Assembly: GCF_001542905.1 (NCBI RefSeq)
Contig: NZ_LOAJ01000001.1
Coordinates: 124,001 to 188,000 of the forward strand
Direction: 5' to 3'
Source of the DNA: Halorubrum aethiopicum
GTDB taxonomy: Archaea > Halobacteriota > Halobacteria > Halobacteriales > Haloferacaceae
DNA length: 64,000 nucleotides
Shown here: positions 17,376 through 27,009 of the stretch, piece after piece
How the letters are laid out: each line of letters starts with the position of its first letter
Numbering within the stretch: position 1 is the stretch's first letter
Position numbers and translations under genes: made by a program
Notes under the pieces: model-generated
What the model was told of the DNA's origin: nothing
What the model saw: only the letters and a program-made list of their open reading frames with translations
The model's database searches: none

Positions 17376-17990
17376 TCAGGCCCGGACCGTCCGATATCGC
17401 TCCCGGAATTGATCGAAGAGCACACGTCCAGCGTCGGTGCGGAGCCGCGACTCCGTCGTCGCGAAGAACTCCTCGAGCGCGTCGTACTCCGCGAACGCCT
17501 CCGGCTCCCCGTCGGCGGGGTCGTAGCGGTCGTCCCGCTCGTAGACGACCGCCTGGAGGCAGGTGTCGAGGAGGTCACACTCCTTGACGAGGACCGCCTC
17601 CGGCGTCTCGCGGGCCTCGTACGCCTCCCACGCGTCGCGGACGCGGTCGGGGAGCGGACCGGCGAGGTCGGCCATCGCGGCGCGCTCGGCCGCCTCCTTC
17701 TCGTCGCGGTCGACCGGTTCCGCCGTCGAGTCCGCCCGCGTCGCCACGTCGCCCGTCTCCGCCTCGGCGACGTCGTGGACGACCGCGAGCCGGAGCGCGC
17801 GGTCGAGATCGACGCCGGGCAGGTCGTCGCGAAAGCGGTCGCCGAGCGCCAAGACGAGGTACGCGACCCCCCAGGAGTGTGCGGCGACCGACTCGGGGTC
17901 GTCGACGCCGCGGAGCTGCCAGCCGGTCCGCCCCTCGTCTTTGAGCGCGTACGCGTCGAGGAGAGCGTCGACGACGTGGCCCGCGTCCAT
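17376..17990 (-). CDS. HD-domain hydrolase (YfbR/HDDC2-like)
   Basis: Predicted metal-dependent phosphohydrolase, 204 residues. Metal ligands of an HD domain are seen at His38 (SVAAHSWG), His72-Asp73 (AVVHDVAEAETGD) and a later Asp in CDLLDTCLQ. The family includes 5'-deoxynucleotidases. It follows a phosphoribosyltransferase gene with a 3-bp gap, so a shared nucleotide salvage role is likely by inference. Confidence 0.82.
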   Translation of the reverse strand: MDAGHVVDALLDAYALKDEGRTGWQLRGVDDPESVAAHSWGVAYLVLALGDRFRDDLPGVDLDRALRLAVVHDVAEAETGDVATRADSTAEPVDRDEKEAAERAAMADLAGPLPDRVRDAWEAYEARETPEAVLVKECDLLDTCLQAVVYERDDRYDPADGEPEAFAEYDALEEFFATTESRLRTDAGRVLFDQFRERYRTVRA

Positions 17991-17993
17991 CGC

Positions 17994-18689
17994 TCACTCC
18001 GCGAGCGCCCAGGTCCCCTCGCCGACCGCCTCGACCACGCCGCGGCGCTCCATCTCCGCGAGCACCTCGTCGAGCCGGCCGGGCTGGGCGACCTCCATCT
18101 CGATGCGGCCGACCCCGTGGTCGGCCTCGAGGTGGTGACGGACCGCCTCGCGGTCGAACGTCGTCGCGTCGGCGCGCGCCATCGCGCCCGCGATGATGTC
18201 GATCATGTCCTCGATGAAGTTCCACGGGTAGACGACCCAGGTCCACGTCTCGAGGCGCTCGCCGACGAAGTCGGGCTCGAACTCGGAGGTGGAGAGGAGC
18301 TGGAGCGTCGCGGTGCGGACGGTGGCGGCGTCGCGCTCCTCGACGTACTCCTCGGCGCGGCGGATCGACCCGCCGGTGTCGGCGATGTCGTCGATGATCA
18401 ACACGTCCTTGTCCTCGACGCTGCCCTCCGGCATCGGGTAGCGGATCTGCGGCTCGTCCGACTTGTCGGCCGCGCCGACGTAGTGTTCCATCTTGAGGCT
18501 CGTGAGGTCGTCGAGCCCGAGGAAGTCGCAGGTACAGCGGCCGGCGAACCAGCCCCCTCGGGCGAGCGCGACGACGACGTCCGGCTCGAAGTCGGCGCGT
18601 TTCACCGCGTTCGAGACGTTCCGACAGAGCCCGTAGATGTACTCCCAGTTGGTCACGGTACAGTCGAAGTCGTCCGGGAGCTCGCTCAT
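17994..18689 (-). CDS. purine-type phosphoribosyltransferase with C-terminal helical domain
   Basis: Protein of 231 residues. The PRPP-binding signature is VLIIDDIADTGGS (96-108), with VVALARGGWFAGR as the upstream PRPP loop. Residues about 170-231 form a winged-helix-like tail (VGRIEMEVAQPGRLDEVLAE, RRGVVEAVGEG). It resembles xanthine/hypoxanthine phosphoribosyltransferases of the gpt type in the archaeal form; the base used cannot be fixed from sequence. It is the first gene of a pair with the HD hydrolase and is divergent from gatB. Confidence 0.82.
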   Translation of the reverse strand: MSELPDDFDCTVTNWEYIYGLCRNVSNAVKRADFEPDVVVALARGGWFAGRCTCDFLGLDDLTSLKMEHYVGAADKSDEPQIRYPMPEGSVEDKDVLIIDDIADTGGSIRRAEEYVEERDAATVRTATLQLLSTSEFEPDFVGERLETWTWVVYPWNFIEDMIDIIAGAMARADATTFDREAVRHHLEADHGVGRIEMEVAQPGRLDEVLAEMERRGVVEAVGEGTWALAE

Positions 18690-18836
18690 ACCTCGGGAGT
18701 CGCCCGCGCCAGCATAAGGGTTTGCGGAACGGTCGCCGGGATCGTCCGGGGCCGACCCCGGCGTCTCGCTCCCGCCGAACCCTCGCGTCCGCCCGTGCCG
18801 ACACGATTTAGGTGGCCCGCCCGCAACGACCCGCTA

Positions 18837-20324
18837 ATGAGCACACGGACCGCGAGCGAGGAGCGGGCGGTCGTGATCGGGCTGGAGGTCCACGTCCAGC
18901 TCGAGACCGACACCAAGGTCTTCTGTGGCTGTTCGACGGAGCCGGCCGACGACGAGGAGCCGAACACGCGCACCTGCCCGACCTGTCTCGGGCTGCCGGG
19001 CGCGCTGCCGGTCCTCAACGAGGCCGCCGTCGAGAGCGCGGTGAAGATCGGGAAGGCGCTCGACGCCGACATCCCCGAGACGACCACGTTCCACCGGAAG
19101 AACTACTACTACCCCGACCTGCCGAAGAACTTCCAGCTCACCCAGTACGACGCGCCGATCTGCGCCGACGGCGAACTGGAGGTCTCCGTCGACGGCGAGC
19201 GCCGTACCATCGGGATCACCCGCGCGCACCTCGAGGAGGACCCGGGCAGCATCCAGCACGCGGGCGGCTCGATCGAGTCGGCGACCCACACCCTCGTGAA
19301 CTACAACCGCGCGGGCACGCCGCTGATGGAGGTCGTCACCGAGCCCGACTTCCGGTCGCCGGCGGAGACGCGCGCGTTCCTCGCGAAGCTCGAGGAGGTG
19401 CTCGAGTACCTCGGCGTCTTCGACGCGACGCGGGACGGGAGCCTCCGCGTCGACGCCAACGTCTCGCTCGTCGACGCGGACGAACTGGGGGAGGACGGCT
19501 CCGTCCCCGAGGAGGTCCTCGCCGACGCCAACCGCGCCGAGGTGAAGAACATCTCGAGTCACAAGGGCGCGGAGAAGGCGCTCGCCTACGAGATCACCCG
19601 CCAGCGAAACGTGCTCCGGCGCGGCCGCGAGATCGAACAGGAGACCCGCCACTGGGACGAGGCGCGCGGCGTCACCGTCTCGATGCGCTCGAAGGAGGCG
19701 GAGAAGGACTACCGCTACTTCCGGGAGGCGGACCTCCCCGCCCTGGAGGTGGCCGACTGGAAGGAGTCGATTCCGATCCCCGAGCTCCCCGACGCCCGCC
19801 GCGAGCGCTTCCGCGACGAGTACGGGCTCGACGCCGAGGCCGCCTCGAAGCTCACCTCGACGAAGGAGGTCGCGGACTTCTTCGAGGACGTCGCCGGCGA
19901 GTACGACCCCGAGCTCGCGGCGACGTGGGTCGCCGACAACCTGCTCGGCGAGCTCAACTACCGCGAGCTCGAGATCACCGACGTGACCGACCGGCTCGAC
20001 GAGTTCAAGCGCCTGATCGAGTTGGTCGCCGCCGAGGAGCTGACGGTGAAGAACGCCGAGGAGGTCGTCCTCCGCGAGATGCTCGACGAGGGCGACGACC
20101 CCGACGCGATCGTCGACCGCGAGGGGCTCGGCAAGGCCGAGTCCGGCGAGGTCGAGACCGCGGTCGAGGCCGCGATCGACGACAACCCCGACGCCGTGGC
20201 CGACTACCACGACGGCGACGACGGGGCGATCAACTTCCTCGTCGGCCAGGTGATGCAGGCGACCGGCGGGAGCGCCGACCCCGGCCAGGTGAACGGGCTG
20301 CTGCGCGAGCGGCTGGACGGGTGA
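18837..20324 (+). CDS. gatB: Asp/Glu-tRNA amidotransferase subunit B
   Basis: Subunit B of the GatCAB transamidase, which converts Asp-tRNA(Asn) and, where present, Glu-tRNA(Gln). The protein has 495 residues. Signatures are VIGLEVHVQLET, FCGCSTEPADDEEPNT, CLGLPGALPVLNEAAV, FHRKNYYYPDLPKNFQ and LEEDPGSIQHAGGS, with the YqeY-like tail domain to the end. The ATG at 18837 has an A/T box (TTTAGG near 18807) about 30 bp upstream; the longer frame to 17301 is antisense to the phosphoribosyltransferase. GatA and GatC are not in the window. Confidence 0.95.
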   Translation: MSTRTASEERAVVIGLEVHVQLETDTKVFCGCSTEPADDEEPNTRTCPTCLGLPGALPVLNEAAVESAVKIGKALDADIPETTTFHRKNYYYPDLPKNFQLTQYDAPICADGELEVSVDGERRTIGITRAHLEEDPGSIQHAGGSIESATHTLVNYNRAGTPLMEVVTEPDFRSPAETRAFLAKLEEVLEYLGVFDATRDGSLRVDANVSLVDADELGEDGSVPEEVLADANRAEVKNISSHKGAEKALAYEITRQRNVLRRGREIEQETRHWDEARGVTVSMRSKEAEKDYRYFREADLPALEVADWKESIPIPELPDARRERFRDEYGLDAEAASKLTSTKEVADFFEDVAGEYDPELAATWVADNLLGELNYRELEITDVTDRLDEFKRLIELVAAEELTVKNAEEVVLREMLDEGDDPDAIVDREGLGKAESGEVETAVEAAIDDNPDAVADYHDGDDGAINFLVGQVMQATGGSADPGQVNGLLRERLDG

Positions 20325-20352
20325 CGGGGACACAGGACGCGAGGATCGACGC

Positions 20353-20580
20353 ATGGAGGTGACCGTCGACGTCGTCGGCGGCGACACGGAGACGTACGCC
20401 GTCGACGACGACGCGACCTACGCCGACCTGATCCGTGCCGCGGGCTTTCACCCCCAGGAGGCGTCCGTCCTCGTCGAGGGCTCGCCCGTCCCCGGCGACC
20501 GCCCCGTCGACGCCGACCGGGTGCGGCTGCTTCGGCTGATCCGAGGCGGGACGACCGGACTCGCCGCCGCGGGCGAGTGA
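20353..20580 (+). CDS. samp2: ubiquitin-like small archaeal modifier protein (SAMP2 type) with C-terminal extension
   Basis: A 75-residue beta-grasp protein. SAMP2 of Haloferax is a 66-residue sulfur carrier for tRNA thiolation and a protein modifier attached through its C-terminal Gly-Gly. Here VEVVG-like MEVTVDVVGG, DDDATYADLIRAAGF and VDADRVRLLRLIRGG match that family, and the Gly-Gly sits at 65-66, where the family ends. Nine more residues follow (TTGLAAAGE). Family members must expose Gly-Gly to be adenylated, so this protein would need trimming first or would be inactive as a carrier. It follows gatB by 28 bp. Confidence 0.85.
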   Translation: MEVTVDVVGGDTETYAVDDDATYADLIRAAGFHPQEASVLVEGSPVPGDRPVDADRVRLLRLIRGGTTGLAAAGE

Positions 20581-20584
20581 GAGC

Positions 20585-21052
20585 GTGACGGACGTCGACG
20601 ATCCCGGTCCGCTCCCCGCGGGGGTCGCGATCGAGTCGGCGACGCCCGACGACCGGCTCGACGTCCTCCGCGTGCTCGACGCCGCGATGCTCGAGACCGA
20701 CGCCGCCGCCCTCCACGCCCGGATCGACGCCGGCGACGCCCTCGTCGCGCGCTTCGAGCGGACCGGCTCCGTCGTCGGGGCGCTGGTGTTGACGCGGCCG
20801 GAGCCGGAACGACGCCACGTCGACGCGGTCGCGGTGCGCCGCCAGCGCCGCGGCCGGGGGATCGGGTCCGCGCTCGTCGCGCGCGCGGTGCGGGACGCGC
20901 GGGCCGAGTCCGGCGTCGACGCCGTCACCGCGACGTTCGACGCGGATCTGACGGAGTTCTACGCGGACCTCGGGTTCTCGATCGAACCGACGGGGGACGG
21001 CCGCGCCAGGGGCCGGCTGACGGTGGGATCGGCGACCCCGGACGACGCGTGA
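20585..21052 (+). CDS. GNAT-family N-acetyltransferase
   Basis: Predicted acetyltransferase, 155 residues, GTG start 4 bp after the samp2 stop, so probably one transcript. The acetyl-CoA binding motif A is VDAVAVRRQRRGRGIGSALV (about 80-99), followed by the motif B region DADLTEFYADLGF. The substrate is unknown; the samp2 neighbour may hint at protein modification but that is speculative. Confidence 0.8.
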   Translation: MTDVDDPGPLPAGVAIESATPDDRLDVLRVLDAAMLETDAAALHARIDAGDALVARFERTGSVVGALVLTRPEPERRHVDAVAVRRQRRGRGIGSALVARAVRDARAESGVDAVTATFDADLTEFYADLGFSIEPTGDGRARGRLTVGSATPDDA

Positions 21053-21101
21053 CGGGGGCGTTCCCGAGGCGTTTTATCCCCCAACCGAGTGGACGGTCCA
21101 C

Positions 21102-21527
21102 ATGGAACGCCCCCGGTTCGGTCCGGACGCGGACGCGGGACTGCTCCTCCGTCGCGGGGGCGCGCTGGTCGCCGACGCGCTGCTCGTCGCGACGCTTTTC
21201 GGCCTCGCTTCGGTCGCGTTTCGCCTCCTCGCCGGATCCCCTCTCCCCGCGGGAGGGTGGCTCCTCCCGGCCGCGTACCTCGGCCACTACGTCGCCTTCG
21301 AGGGCGCGTTCGGCCGAACCCCCGGGAAGCGTCTCCTCGGGCTCGTCGTCCGCGAACGCGACGGGTCGCCGTGCGGGCTCCGGGCCGCGCTCGTCCGGAA
21401 CCTGCTTCGAGTCGTGGACGGCGCGGTCTTCTACCTCGTCGGGCTCGCCGTGGTCGTCCTCACGGACGGCGACCGGCGGATCGGCGACCACGTCGCGGGG
21501 ACGCGGGTCGTTCGCGACGGAGAGTGA
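21102..21527 (+). CDS. RDD-family membrane protein
   Basis: A 141-residue membrane protein with the RDD pattern: LLLRRGGALVADALLV (Arg and Asp of the name), a second helix LLPAAYLGHYVAFEGAF, then GRTPGKRLLGLVVRERDG and the final GDHVAGTRVV. The RDD family is of uncertain function, sometimes linked with ion transport. An A/T box (TTTTATC near 21071) lies about 30 bp upstream of the start. Confidence 0.85.
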   Translation: MERPRFGPDADAGLLLRRGGALVADALLVATLFGLASVAFRLLAGSPLPAGGWLLPAAYLGHYVAFEGAFGRTPGKRLLGLVVRERDGSPCGLRAALVRNLLRVVDGAVFYLVGLAVVVLTDGDRRIGDHVAGTRVVRDGE

Positions 21528-21612
21528 CCGGGCGGGACGAAGGGGAAGCGTCGACCGCGACTACCGCGGACGTCACGGCGGGTCGTGTCGCTCGCCCGCG
21601 ACGCGGTAGGAG

Positions 21613-22320
21613 TTAGTAGATCAGCTCGTCGTCGTTCTCGATCATGTACAGCGCGCGGGCGGCGATGTTGACCGCGTGATCGCCCACGCGCTCGAGGTCG
21701 CGGACCGCGAGCAGCGCGCGCGAGACCTCGTCGAGCGCGGCGGCCAGCTCGTCGGCGTCCGCCTCGACATCCCGGTCTCCGCCGGCCGCCTCGACCCGCG
21801 CGCGGTCCGCCTCCAGCAGGTCGCGGACGACCGCCTCGCTGGCGCGACGACACCGCTCGTCGAGGTCGTCGTCGCGGGCCGCGACCGCCCGGCAGGCGTC
21901 GGGGTCGCCGGCCTCGTACGCGGCCACCGCGTCGGCGACCATCCCGCCCGCCTCCTCGCCGATCTCCCGGAAGTCGACGGCGGGGTGGAGCCCGCCGTCG
22001 TCGCCGCCGTAGCCCGCGAGGTTGGTCGCGAGGTCGGCGACGCGCTCGAGGTCGGTGATGACCTTGAACGAGGCCGTCACCAGCCGGAGGTCGCCGGCGA
22101 CGGGCTGCTGGAGCGCGAGCAGCTCCGTACACTCCTCTTCGAGCCCCAGGTAGCGCTCGTTGACCTCGTAGTCGCCCTCGATGACCTCCCGAGCGAGGTC
22201 GTCGTCGCCGGTCTCGGCCGCCTCGAGCGCGGCGTCGTACCGCTCGAGGACCAGATCGCCCATGCCGACGACCTCGGTTCGGAGGTCCTCGAGCCGCCTC
22301 TGGTAGCTCTCTCGGGGCAT
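21613..22320 (-). CDS. phoU: phosphate uptake regulator PhoU
   Basis: Cytoplasmic protein of 235 residues built of two PhoU three-helix repeats. Typical stretches are LRTEVVGMGDLVLERYDAAL, LVTASFKVITDLERVADLAT and LLAVRDLERVGDHAVNIAA. PhoU restrains the Pst transporter when phosphate is ample. It is the last gene of pstS-pstC-pstA-pstB-phoU and starts directly at the pstB stop. Confidence 0.92.
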   Translation of the reverse strand: MPRESYQRRLEDLRTEVVGMGDLVLERYDAALEAAETGDDDLAREVIEGDYEVNERYLGLEEECTELLALQQPVAGDLRLVTASFKVITDLERVADLATNLAGYGGDDGGLHPAVDFREIGEEAGGMVADAVAAYEAGDPDACRAVAARDDDLDERCRRASEAVVRDLLEADRARVEAAGGDRDVEADADELAAALDEVSRALLAVRDLERVGDHAVNIAARALYMIENDDELIY

Positions 22321-23157
22321 CTAGCCGAACTTCCCCGTGATGTAGTCCTCGACGCGCTGCTCTTCGGGGTCCTCGAAGATCTTCGCCGTGTCGTCGTACT
22401 CGACGAGCCGGCCGCCGGTGAGGAACACGGCGGTCCGGTCGGAGATGCGGGCCGCCTGCTGCATGTTGTGCGTGACGATGATGACGGTGTACTCCTCGGC
22501 GAGCCCGTCGATCAGGTCCTCGATCTTCGAGGCCGCGACCGGGTCGAGCGCCGAGGTGGGCTCGTCCATCAGGATGACCTCGGGGTCGGGCGCGATGGCG
22601 CGGGCGATACAGAGCCGCTGTTGTTGCCCGCCCGACAGATCGAGCCCGGAGGAGTCGAGCTGGTCTTTCACCTCGTCGTACAGCGCCGCGGCCTTCAGCG
22701 ACTCCTCGACGCGCTCGTCGACGTCGCCCTCGTACCCCTGGATCTTCAGGCCGTACGCGACGTTGTCGCGGATCGACTTGGGGAAGGGGTTCGGCTTCTG
22801 GAACACCATCCCGATCTTGCGGCGCAGCGCGACCGGGTCGACGTCGTCGTCGTAGACGTTCTTGCCGCCGAACTCCACGTCGCCCTCGACGCGGCAGACG
22901 TCGATCATGTCGTTCATCCGATTGATACACCGGAGGAACGTCGACTTGCCGCAGCCGGAGGGCCCGATGAGCGCGGTCACCCGCTTTTCGGGGATCTCGA
23001 TCGACACGTCGTCGATCGCCTGTTCGTCGCCGTAGTAGACGTTCAGGTCACGCGCCGCGACCGCGGTTCGCGCCGCCCTCGATCGTGCCGAGCCGGTCTC
23101 GACCTCCGTGGTGATGAGCGATTCGTCTCCCGTCGTGTCGGATGATGTGTTACTCAT
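22321..23157 (-). CDS. pstB: phosphate ABC transporter ATPase PstB
   Basis: ATPase of the high-affinity phosphate transporter, 278 residues. Walker [14 protein letters not shown]-loop region [11 protein letters not shown], signature [17 protein letters not shown] and Walker [15 protein letters not shown] are all intact. The ATG at 23157 was chosen because it lies 2 bp before the pstA stop; an in-frame start at 23178 would overlap pstA. It works with PstC and PstA in the membrane. Confidence 0.96.
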   Translation of the reverse strand: MSNTSSDTTGDESLITTEVETGSARSRAARTAVAARDLNVYYGDEQAIDDVSIEIPEKRVTALIGPSGCGKSTFLRCINRMNDMIDVCRVEGDVEFGGKNVYDDDVDPVALRRKIGMVFQKPNPFPKSIRDNVAYGLKIQGYEGDVDERVEESLKAAALYDEVKDQLDSSGLDLSGGQQQRLCIARAIAPDPEVILMDEPTSALDPVAASKIEDLIDGLAEEYTVIIVTHNMQQAARISDRTAVFLTGGRLVEYDDTAKIFEDPEEQRVEDYITGKFG

Positions 23158-23158
23158 G

Positions 23159-24943
23159 TTAGTTCCCCCGTTCCGCACGGTTCCGCAACAGGATCGCCGT
23201 CCCGTTCATGCCGACGAGGATGATGAGAAGCGTGATAACGCCGGCGGCGACGACGCCGTACCGGAAGTCGGCCTGCGGGAAGTTCGCCCACGCGTAGATC
23301 TGCATCGGCATGGCGCTGAAGCGACTGAAGAGGCTGCTCGGCGCGCTGAACACGGTCGTCGCCGCGCCGACCATGATGAGCGGCGCGGTCTCGCCGATCG
23401 CGCGGCCGAGCGCGAGGATCGTCCCGGTGAAGATCCCCGGCAGCGCCTCCGGGAGGACCACGTTCTTCGTCGTCTGCCAGCGCGTCGCGCCCATGGCGTC
23501 GGACCCCCGTCGGAGGTCGTCCGGAACCGACCGGATCGCCTCCTGGGCGGAGATGATCGTGATCGGCAAGATGAGAAGCGACAGCGTCAACGCGACGGTC
23601 ACCGCCGTGCCGAAGCCGAACCCGAGGAGGTTCGCGAACAGTCCCAGCCCGAGGAGGCCGTAGACGACCGACGGGATGGCGGCCAGGTTCGCGATGTTGA
23701 TCTGTAACAGCCGCGTCAGCGAGCCGAGAACCCCGGTCTCCGGCATGTACTCCTCCAGGAAGACGGAGGTGCCGACGCCGAGGACGAACGACAGCACCGC
23801 GACGAGCGCGATGATGATGACGGAGCCGACGATGGCCGGGTAGAGCCCGGCCTCCGCCGGCGTCCGGGAGGGGGCCTCCGTGACGTAGTTCGGATCGAGC
23901 CACGGGTCCGGCGCCGGGACCCCCCACGCCTCGACGATCAGCGCCCCGGCGACCACGCCGGCGGCGAGGAGAAGCGGGAGGCCGAGCCCGACGACCCCGT
24001 CGCCGCCCTCGACGACGCGGGAGACGTACACCGCCGTCGGCACGCCGGTCAGCGCGAGCACGAGGAGGACGGTGGGGGCCGGCAGCCCGGCACCGGCGGC
24101 CAGGAACCCCCCGGCGGCGGCGACGGCGAGCGGGAAGCCGGCGACGAGGATCGCGACGGTTCGACCGCTTCGGTCGGCGACGAGGACCGCCCCGGCGGCC
24201 GCGACCGGGATCGCGATCGTCCAGAGGTAGATGACGAGGTCCGACGGGTACACCGTGACCACGCGGCGGAGGAACGTCGCGGCGACGACTCCGACGAGCC
24301 CGACCGGGATCGCGGCCGTCGCCGCCCGGTCGTCGGAGCGCCATCGGCCGTAGGCGTACAGCGCGAGGCCCGGCAGGACGCCGAGGGTGTACGCGAGGAA
24401 CCACACCAGCGCGTCGAACACCAGGAAGAGGGTGCCGACCGCGAGGCCGATCGCGGCCCCGCCGACGAGCCGGCCGAGCAGCCCGAACCCGACCGCCGCG
24501 ACGCGCCCGCGGCTGCCGACGTACGCGAGGTACGCGGTCACGGGGGCGGCGACGACGAAGAGGTACGCGAGCTGCCAGTTGAGTCGCGGGATCGGCGCGA
24601 CGACCGCCTCTATCGCGGTGAAGAGCACGGCGACGGCGACGAGCCCGCCGCCGAGCGCGCCGAGCGCGCGACGCGTGACCGCGGGGTCGTTCGCGCTGTA
24701 CAGACAGAACGCGAGGAAGGGAACGACGAGCGTGAGGGAGTAGGTCAACAGCCACTCGGGGCTGGCGTTCGCTAGGTCGAAGGCGTCGACCGAGACGTAC
24801 ACGAGCAGGACGCCGAGCGCGACGAGTCCGAACACGCTCGCGCCGAAAGAGAGGTACTCGAAGAGGAACCCGCGCGTCCGGCTGACCCGGTCGAACTCGG
24901 TCGCGTTCGCGTTCTCGGTGGGGTTCGGGGTGTCCGTCGCCAT
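23159..24943 (-). CDS. pstA: phosphate ABC transporter permease PstA, long form
   Basis: Membrane subunit of 594 residues. The C-terminal 300 residues carry the permease core ([29 protein letters not shown] and the ATPase-coupling motif [20 protein letters not shown]). The first 280 residues add about eight more hydrophobic helices, twice the size of bacterial PstA. The start overlaps the pstC stop by one base. The long N-terminal half may be common in haloarchaea, but its role is unclear. Confidence 0.92.
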   Translation of the reverse strand: MATDTPNPTENANATEFDRVSRTRGFLFEYLSFGASVFGLVALGVLLVYVSVDAFDLANASPEWLLTYSLTLVVPFLAFCLYSANDPAVTRRALGALGGGLVAVAVLFTAIEAVVAPIPRLNWQLAYLFVVAAPVTAYLAYVGSRGRVAAVGFGLLGRLVGGAAIGLAVGTLFLVFDALVWFLAYTLGVLPGLALYAYGRWRSDDRAATAAIPVGLVGVVAATFLRRVVTVYPSDLVIYLWTIAIPVAAAGAVLVADRSGRTVAILVAGFPLAVAAAGGFLAAGAGLPAPTVLLVLALTGVPTAVYVSRVVEGGDGVVGLGLPLLLAAGVVAGALIVEAWGVPAPDPWLDPNYVTEAPSRTPAEAGLYPAIVGSVIIIALVAVLSFVLGVGTSVFLEEYMPETGVLGSLTRLLQINIANLAAIPSVVYGLLGLGLFANLLGFGFGTAVTVALTLSLLILPITIISAQEAIRSVPDDLRRGSDAMGATRWQTTKNVVLPEALPGIFTGTILALGRAIGETAPLIMVGAATTVFSAPSSLFSRFSAMPMQIYAWANFPQADFRYGVVAAGVITLLIILVGMNGTAILLRNRAERGN

Positions 24944-25917
24944 CAGTACTCCTCCCGGTAGCGTTCCGCGATGATGTCACTAATCACGTTCATTACGAGC
25001 GTCACGGCGAACAGCGCGAGGCCGAGCGCGAACATCGAGTCGTACGGTATCGTTCCCCCCGTGAGGTCGCCGCCGGCGATCTGGACCATCGCGACGGTGA
25101 TCGTCATCCCGGAGTCCAGGAGGACGTCGGCGGGATTGATGAACGGGATCCCGAACGCCGCCTCCCGAATCGCCGGCATCCGCGCCTGCGCGCCCATCGC
25201 GACGACGACGATCATCGTCTCGCCGATGGCGCGGGAGACGGCGAGGATGTACGAGGAGGCGATCCCGGAGATCGACGCGGGGACGACGATCCCGGTCGAG
25301 ACCTCGAACTTCGTCGCGCCGAGGCCGTACCCGGCCTGCCGGAGGTCGTCGGGCACGGCGCTCATCGCGTCCTCGGAGATCGACGACACCATCGGGATCG
25401 TCATGATGCCGACCATGATCGACGCCGACAGCGCGTTGAAGGTGCTCATCTCCGGGAACAGCGTCGCCTTCAGCGCCGGAGTGACGTACACTAACGCGAA
25501 GTAGCCGTACACGACCGTCGGGATCCCGGCGAGGATCTCCAAGAGCGGTTTCAGGATCGAGCGCGCGTTCGGGGTCGCGTACTCGCTGAGGTAGATCGCC
25601 GTCAGCGTTCCGGTCGGGAGCGCGATGAACGCCGCCGTGACCGTCACGACGAGCGTCCCGATCAGGAGCGGGACGATGCCGAACGACTGCCCGCCGCCGG
25701 CCGGGTTCGGGCTCCAGTTGGTGCCGGTCAGGAACTCGGCGATCGGGACCTCCGAGAAGAACACCACTGCGTCCGACAGCAGGGTCGCGAAGATCGCGAC
25801 CGTCGTGAGCAGGGTGATCACCGCGCACGCGGCGAAGAGCCCGCCGTAGGTTCCCTCCTTCAGTCGTCTGAGCCCGCTCCGACGCTGGAGATCGGGGCTA
25901 TCGGTACTGTCTGTCAC
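24943..25917 (-). CDS. pstC: phosphate ABC transporter permease PstC
   Basis: Membrane subunit of 324 residues with six predicted helices. Seen are TNWSPNPAGGGQSFGIVPLL, IYLSEYATPNARSILKPLLE, AGIPTVVYGYFALVYVTP and the coupling loop AMSAVPDDLRQAGYGLGAT. It pairs with PstA to form the phosphate channel. It follows pstS by 57 bp. Confidence 0.94.
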   Translation of the reverse strand: MTDSTDSPDLQRRSGLRRLKEGTYGGLFAACAVITLLTTVAIFATLLSDAVVFFSEVPIAEFLTGTNWSPNPAGGGQSFGIVPLLIGTLVVTVTAAFIALPTGTLTAIYLSEYATPNARSILKPLLEILAGIPTVVYGYFALVYVTPALKATLFPEMSTFNALSASIMVGIMTIPMVSSISEDAMSAVPDDLRQAGYGLGATKFEVSTGIVVPASISGIASSYILAVSRAIGETMIVVVAMGAQARMPAIREAAFGIPFINPADVLLDSGMTITVAMVQIAGGDLTGGTIPYDSMFALGLALFAVTLVMNVISDIIAERYREEY

Positions 25918-25973
25918 AACCGGTCGGGTATCGCACGCTGTCGTAAATCAATACACCGGTTCATCGCGGGGAG

Positions 25974-26993
25974 TTACTCCTGTGCCTGCTCGATGGCGTC
26001 CTCGAGCTTCTGCATCTGCTCCTCCTGGGTCTCCTCGGTCGCGGGGACGTACCCCACGTCGCCGGCGACGAGGTCCTCGTTCGTCGTCTGGCTCACGAAG
26101 TAGCGGGCGAACTCCGCGACGTGTTCGTTGCCGAGCGACTCGATCGAGGGGTAGGTGAAGAGCGGCCGGGAGAGCGGGGTGTATTCGCCGCTGGCGGCCG
26201 TCTCGAGGCTCGGCTCGACGGGGCCGTCGCCGGAGTCGATGCCGAGCGCCTTGAGCTGGTCGGGGTTCTGGAAGTAGTACGCGAAGCCGAAGTAGCCGAT
26301 CGCGTACTCGCTGCCCGAGACCCCCTGTGCGATCGTGTTGTCCTGCTCGGTGGCCTGATAGTCGCTGGTGTGGCCGCGTTCCTCGAGGACGGCCTCGATG
26401 AAGTAGTCGTAGGTGCCGGAGGTGTCGGCCGCGCCGTACCGCTCTATCTCCTCGTTGGGGAACTCGTCGCGGACCTCGTCCCAGGTCTCGACCGCGTCCG
26501 ACTCCCAGATCGTCGCGAGCTCCTCGACGGTGAGCGAGTCGATCCAGTCGGCCTCGGGGTTGACGACGACCGTGAGCGCGTCCGTCGCCGCGATCAGCTC
26601 GACGTACTCGACGCCGTTGTCCGCACACAGTTCCTCCTCCGCCGGCTGGATCGGCCGGCTCGCGTTGTTGAAGTCGGTCTCGCCGACACAGAAGAAGTTC
26701 GAGAACCCGCCGCCCGACCCGGTGGAACTGATGTCGATGGAGACGTCCGGGTAGTCCTCCGCGAAGTCCTCCGCGATCGCGCTCATCAGCGGGAACACGG
26801 TGCTCGAGCCGGCGATGTTGATCGAACCGGAAAGCGAGTCGTCGCCGGAGCCGTCGCCTGAATCGTCGTCGCCGGAGCCGCCGCCCGTGCTCTGCGTACA
26901 GCCCGCGAGACCGAGCGCGCCGGCGCCGGCGAGCGCCGCGAGCGATTGCCGCCGCGTGATTCCCTCCGCGTCCAGGTTCTGGCTGGGTGCCAT
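25974..26993 (-). CDS. pstS: phosphate-binding lipoprotein PstS
   Basis: Extracellular phosphate receptor of 339 residues. The N-terminus has a twin-arginine signal (ITRRQSLAALAGAGALGLAGC) ending in a lipobox cysteine, then an acidic Gly/Ser linker. The mature part has SINIAGSSTVFPLMSAIAED, STGSGGGFSNFF and the Tat-exported PstS fold with IDSLTVEELATIW. The ATG at 26993 was used; MVFVHDP in the frame upstream is an alternative. A TATTTAC box on the minus strand near 27018 fits the chosen start. It is the first gene of the operon and should be induced when phosphate is low. Confidence 0.93.
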   Translation of the reverse strand: MAPSQNLDAEGITRRQSLAALAGAGALGLAGCTQSTGGGSGDDDSGDGSGDDSLSGSINIAGSSTVFPLMSAIAEDFAEDYPDVSIDISSTGSGGGFSNFFCVGETDFNNASRPIQPAEEELCADNGVEYVELIAATDALTVVVNPEADWIDSLTVEELATIWESDAVETWDEVRDEFPNEEIERYGAADTSGTYDYFIEAVLEERGHTSDYQATEQDNTIAQGVSGSEYAIGYFGFAYYFQNPDQLKALGIDSGDGPVEPSLETAASGEYTPLSRPLFTYPSIESLGNEHVAEFARYFVSQTTNEDLVAGDVGYVPATEETQEEQMQKLEDAIEQAQE

Positions 26994-27009
26994 CACCGGA
27001 TCGTGGACG

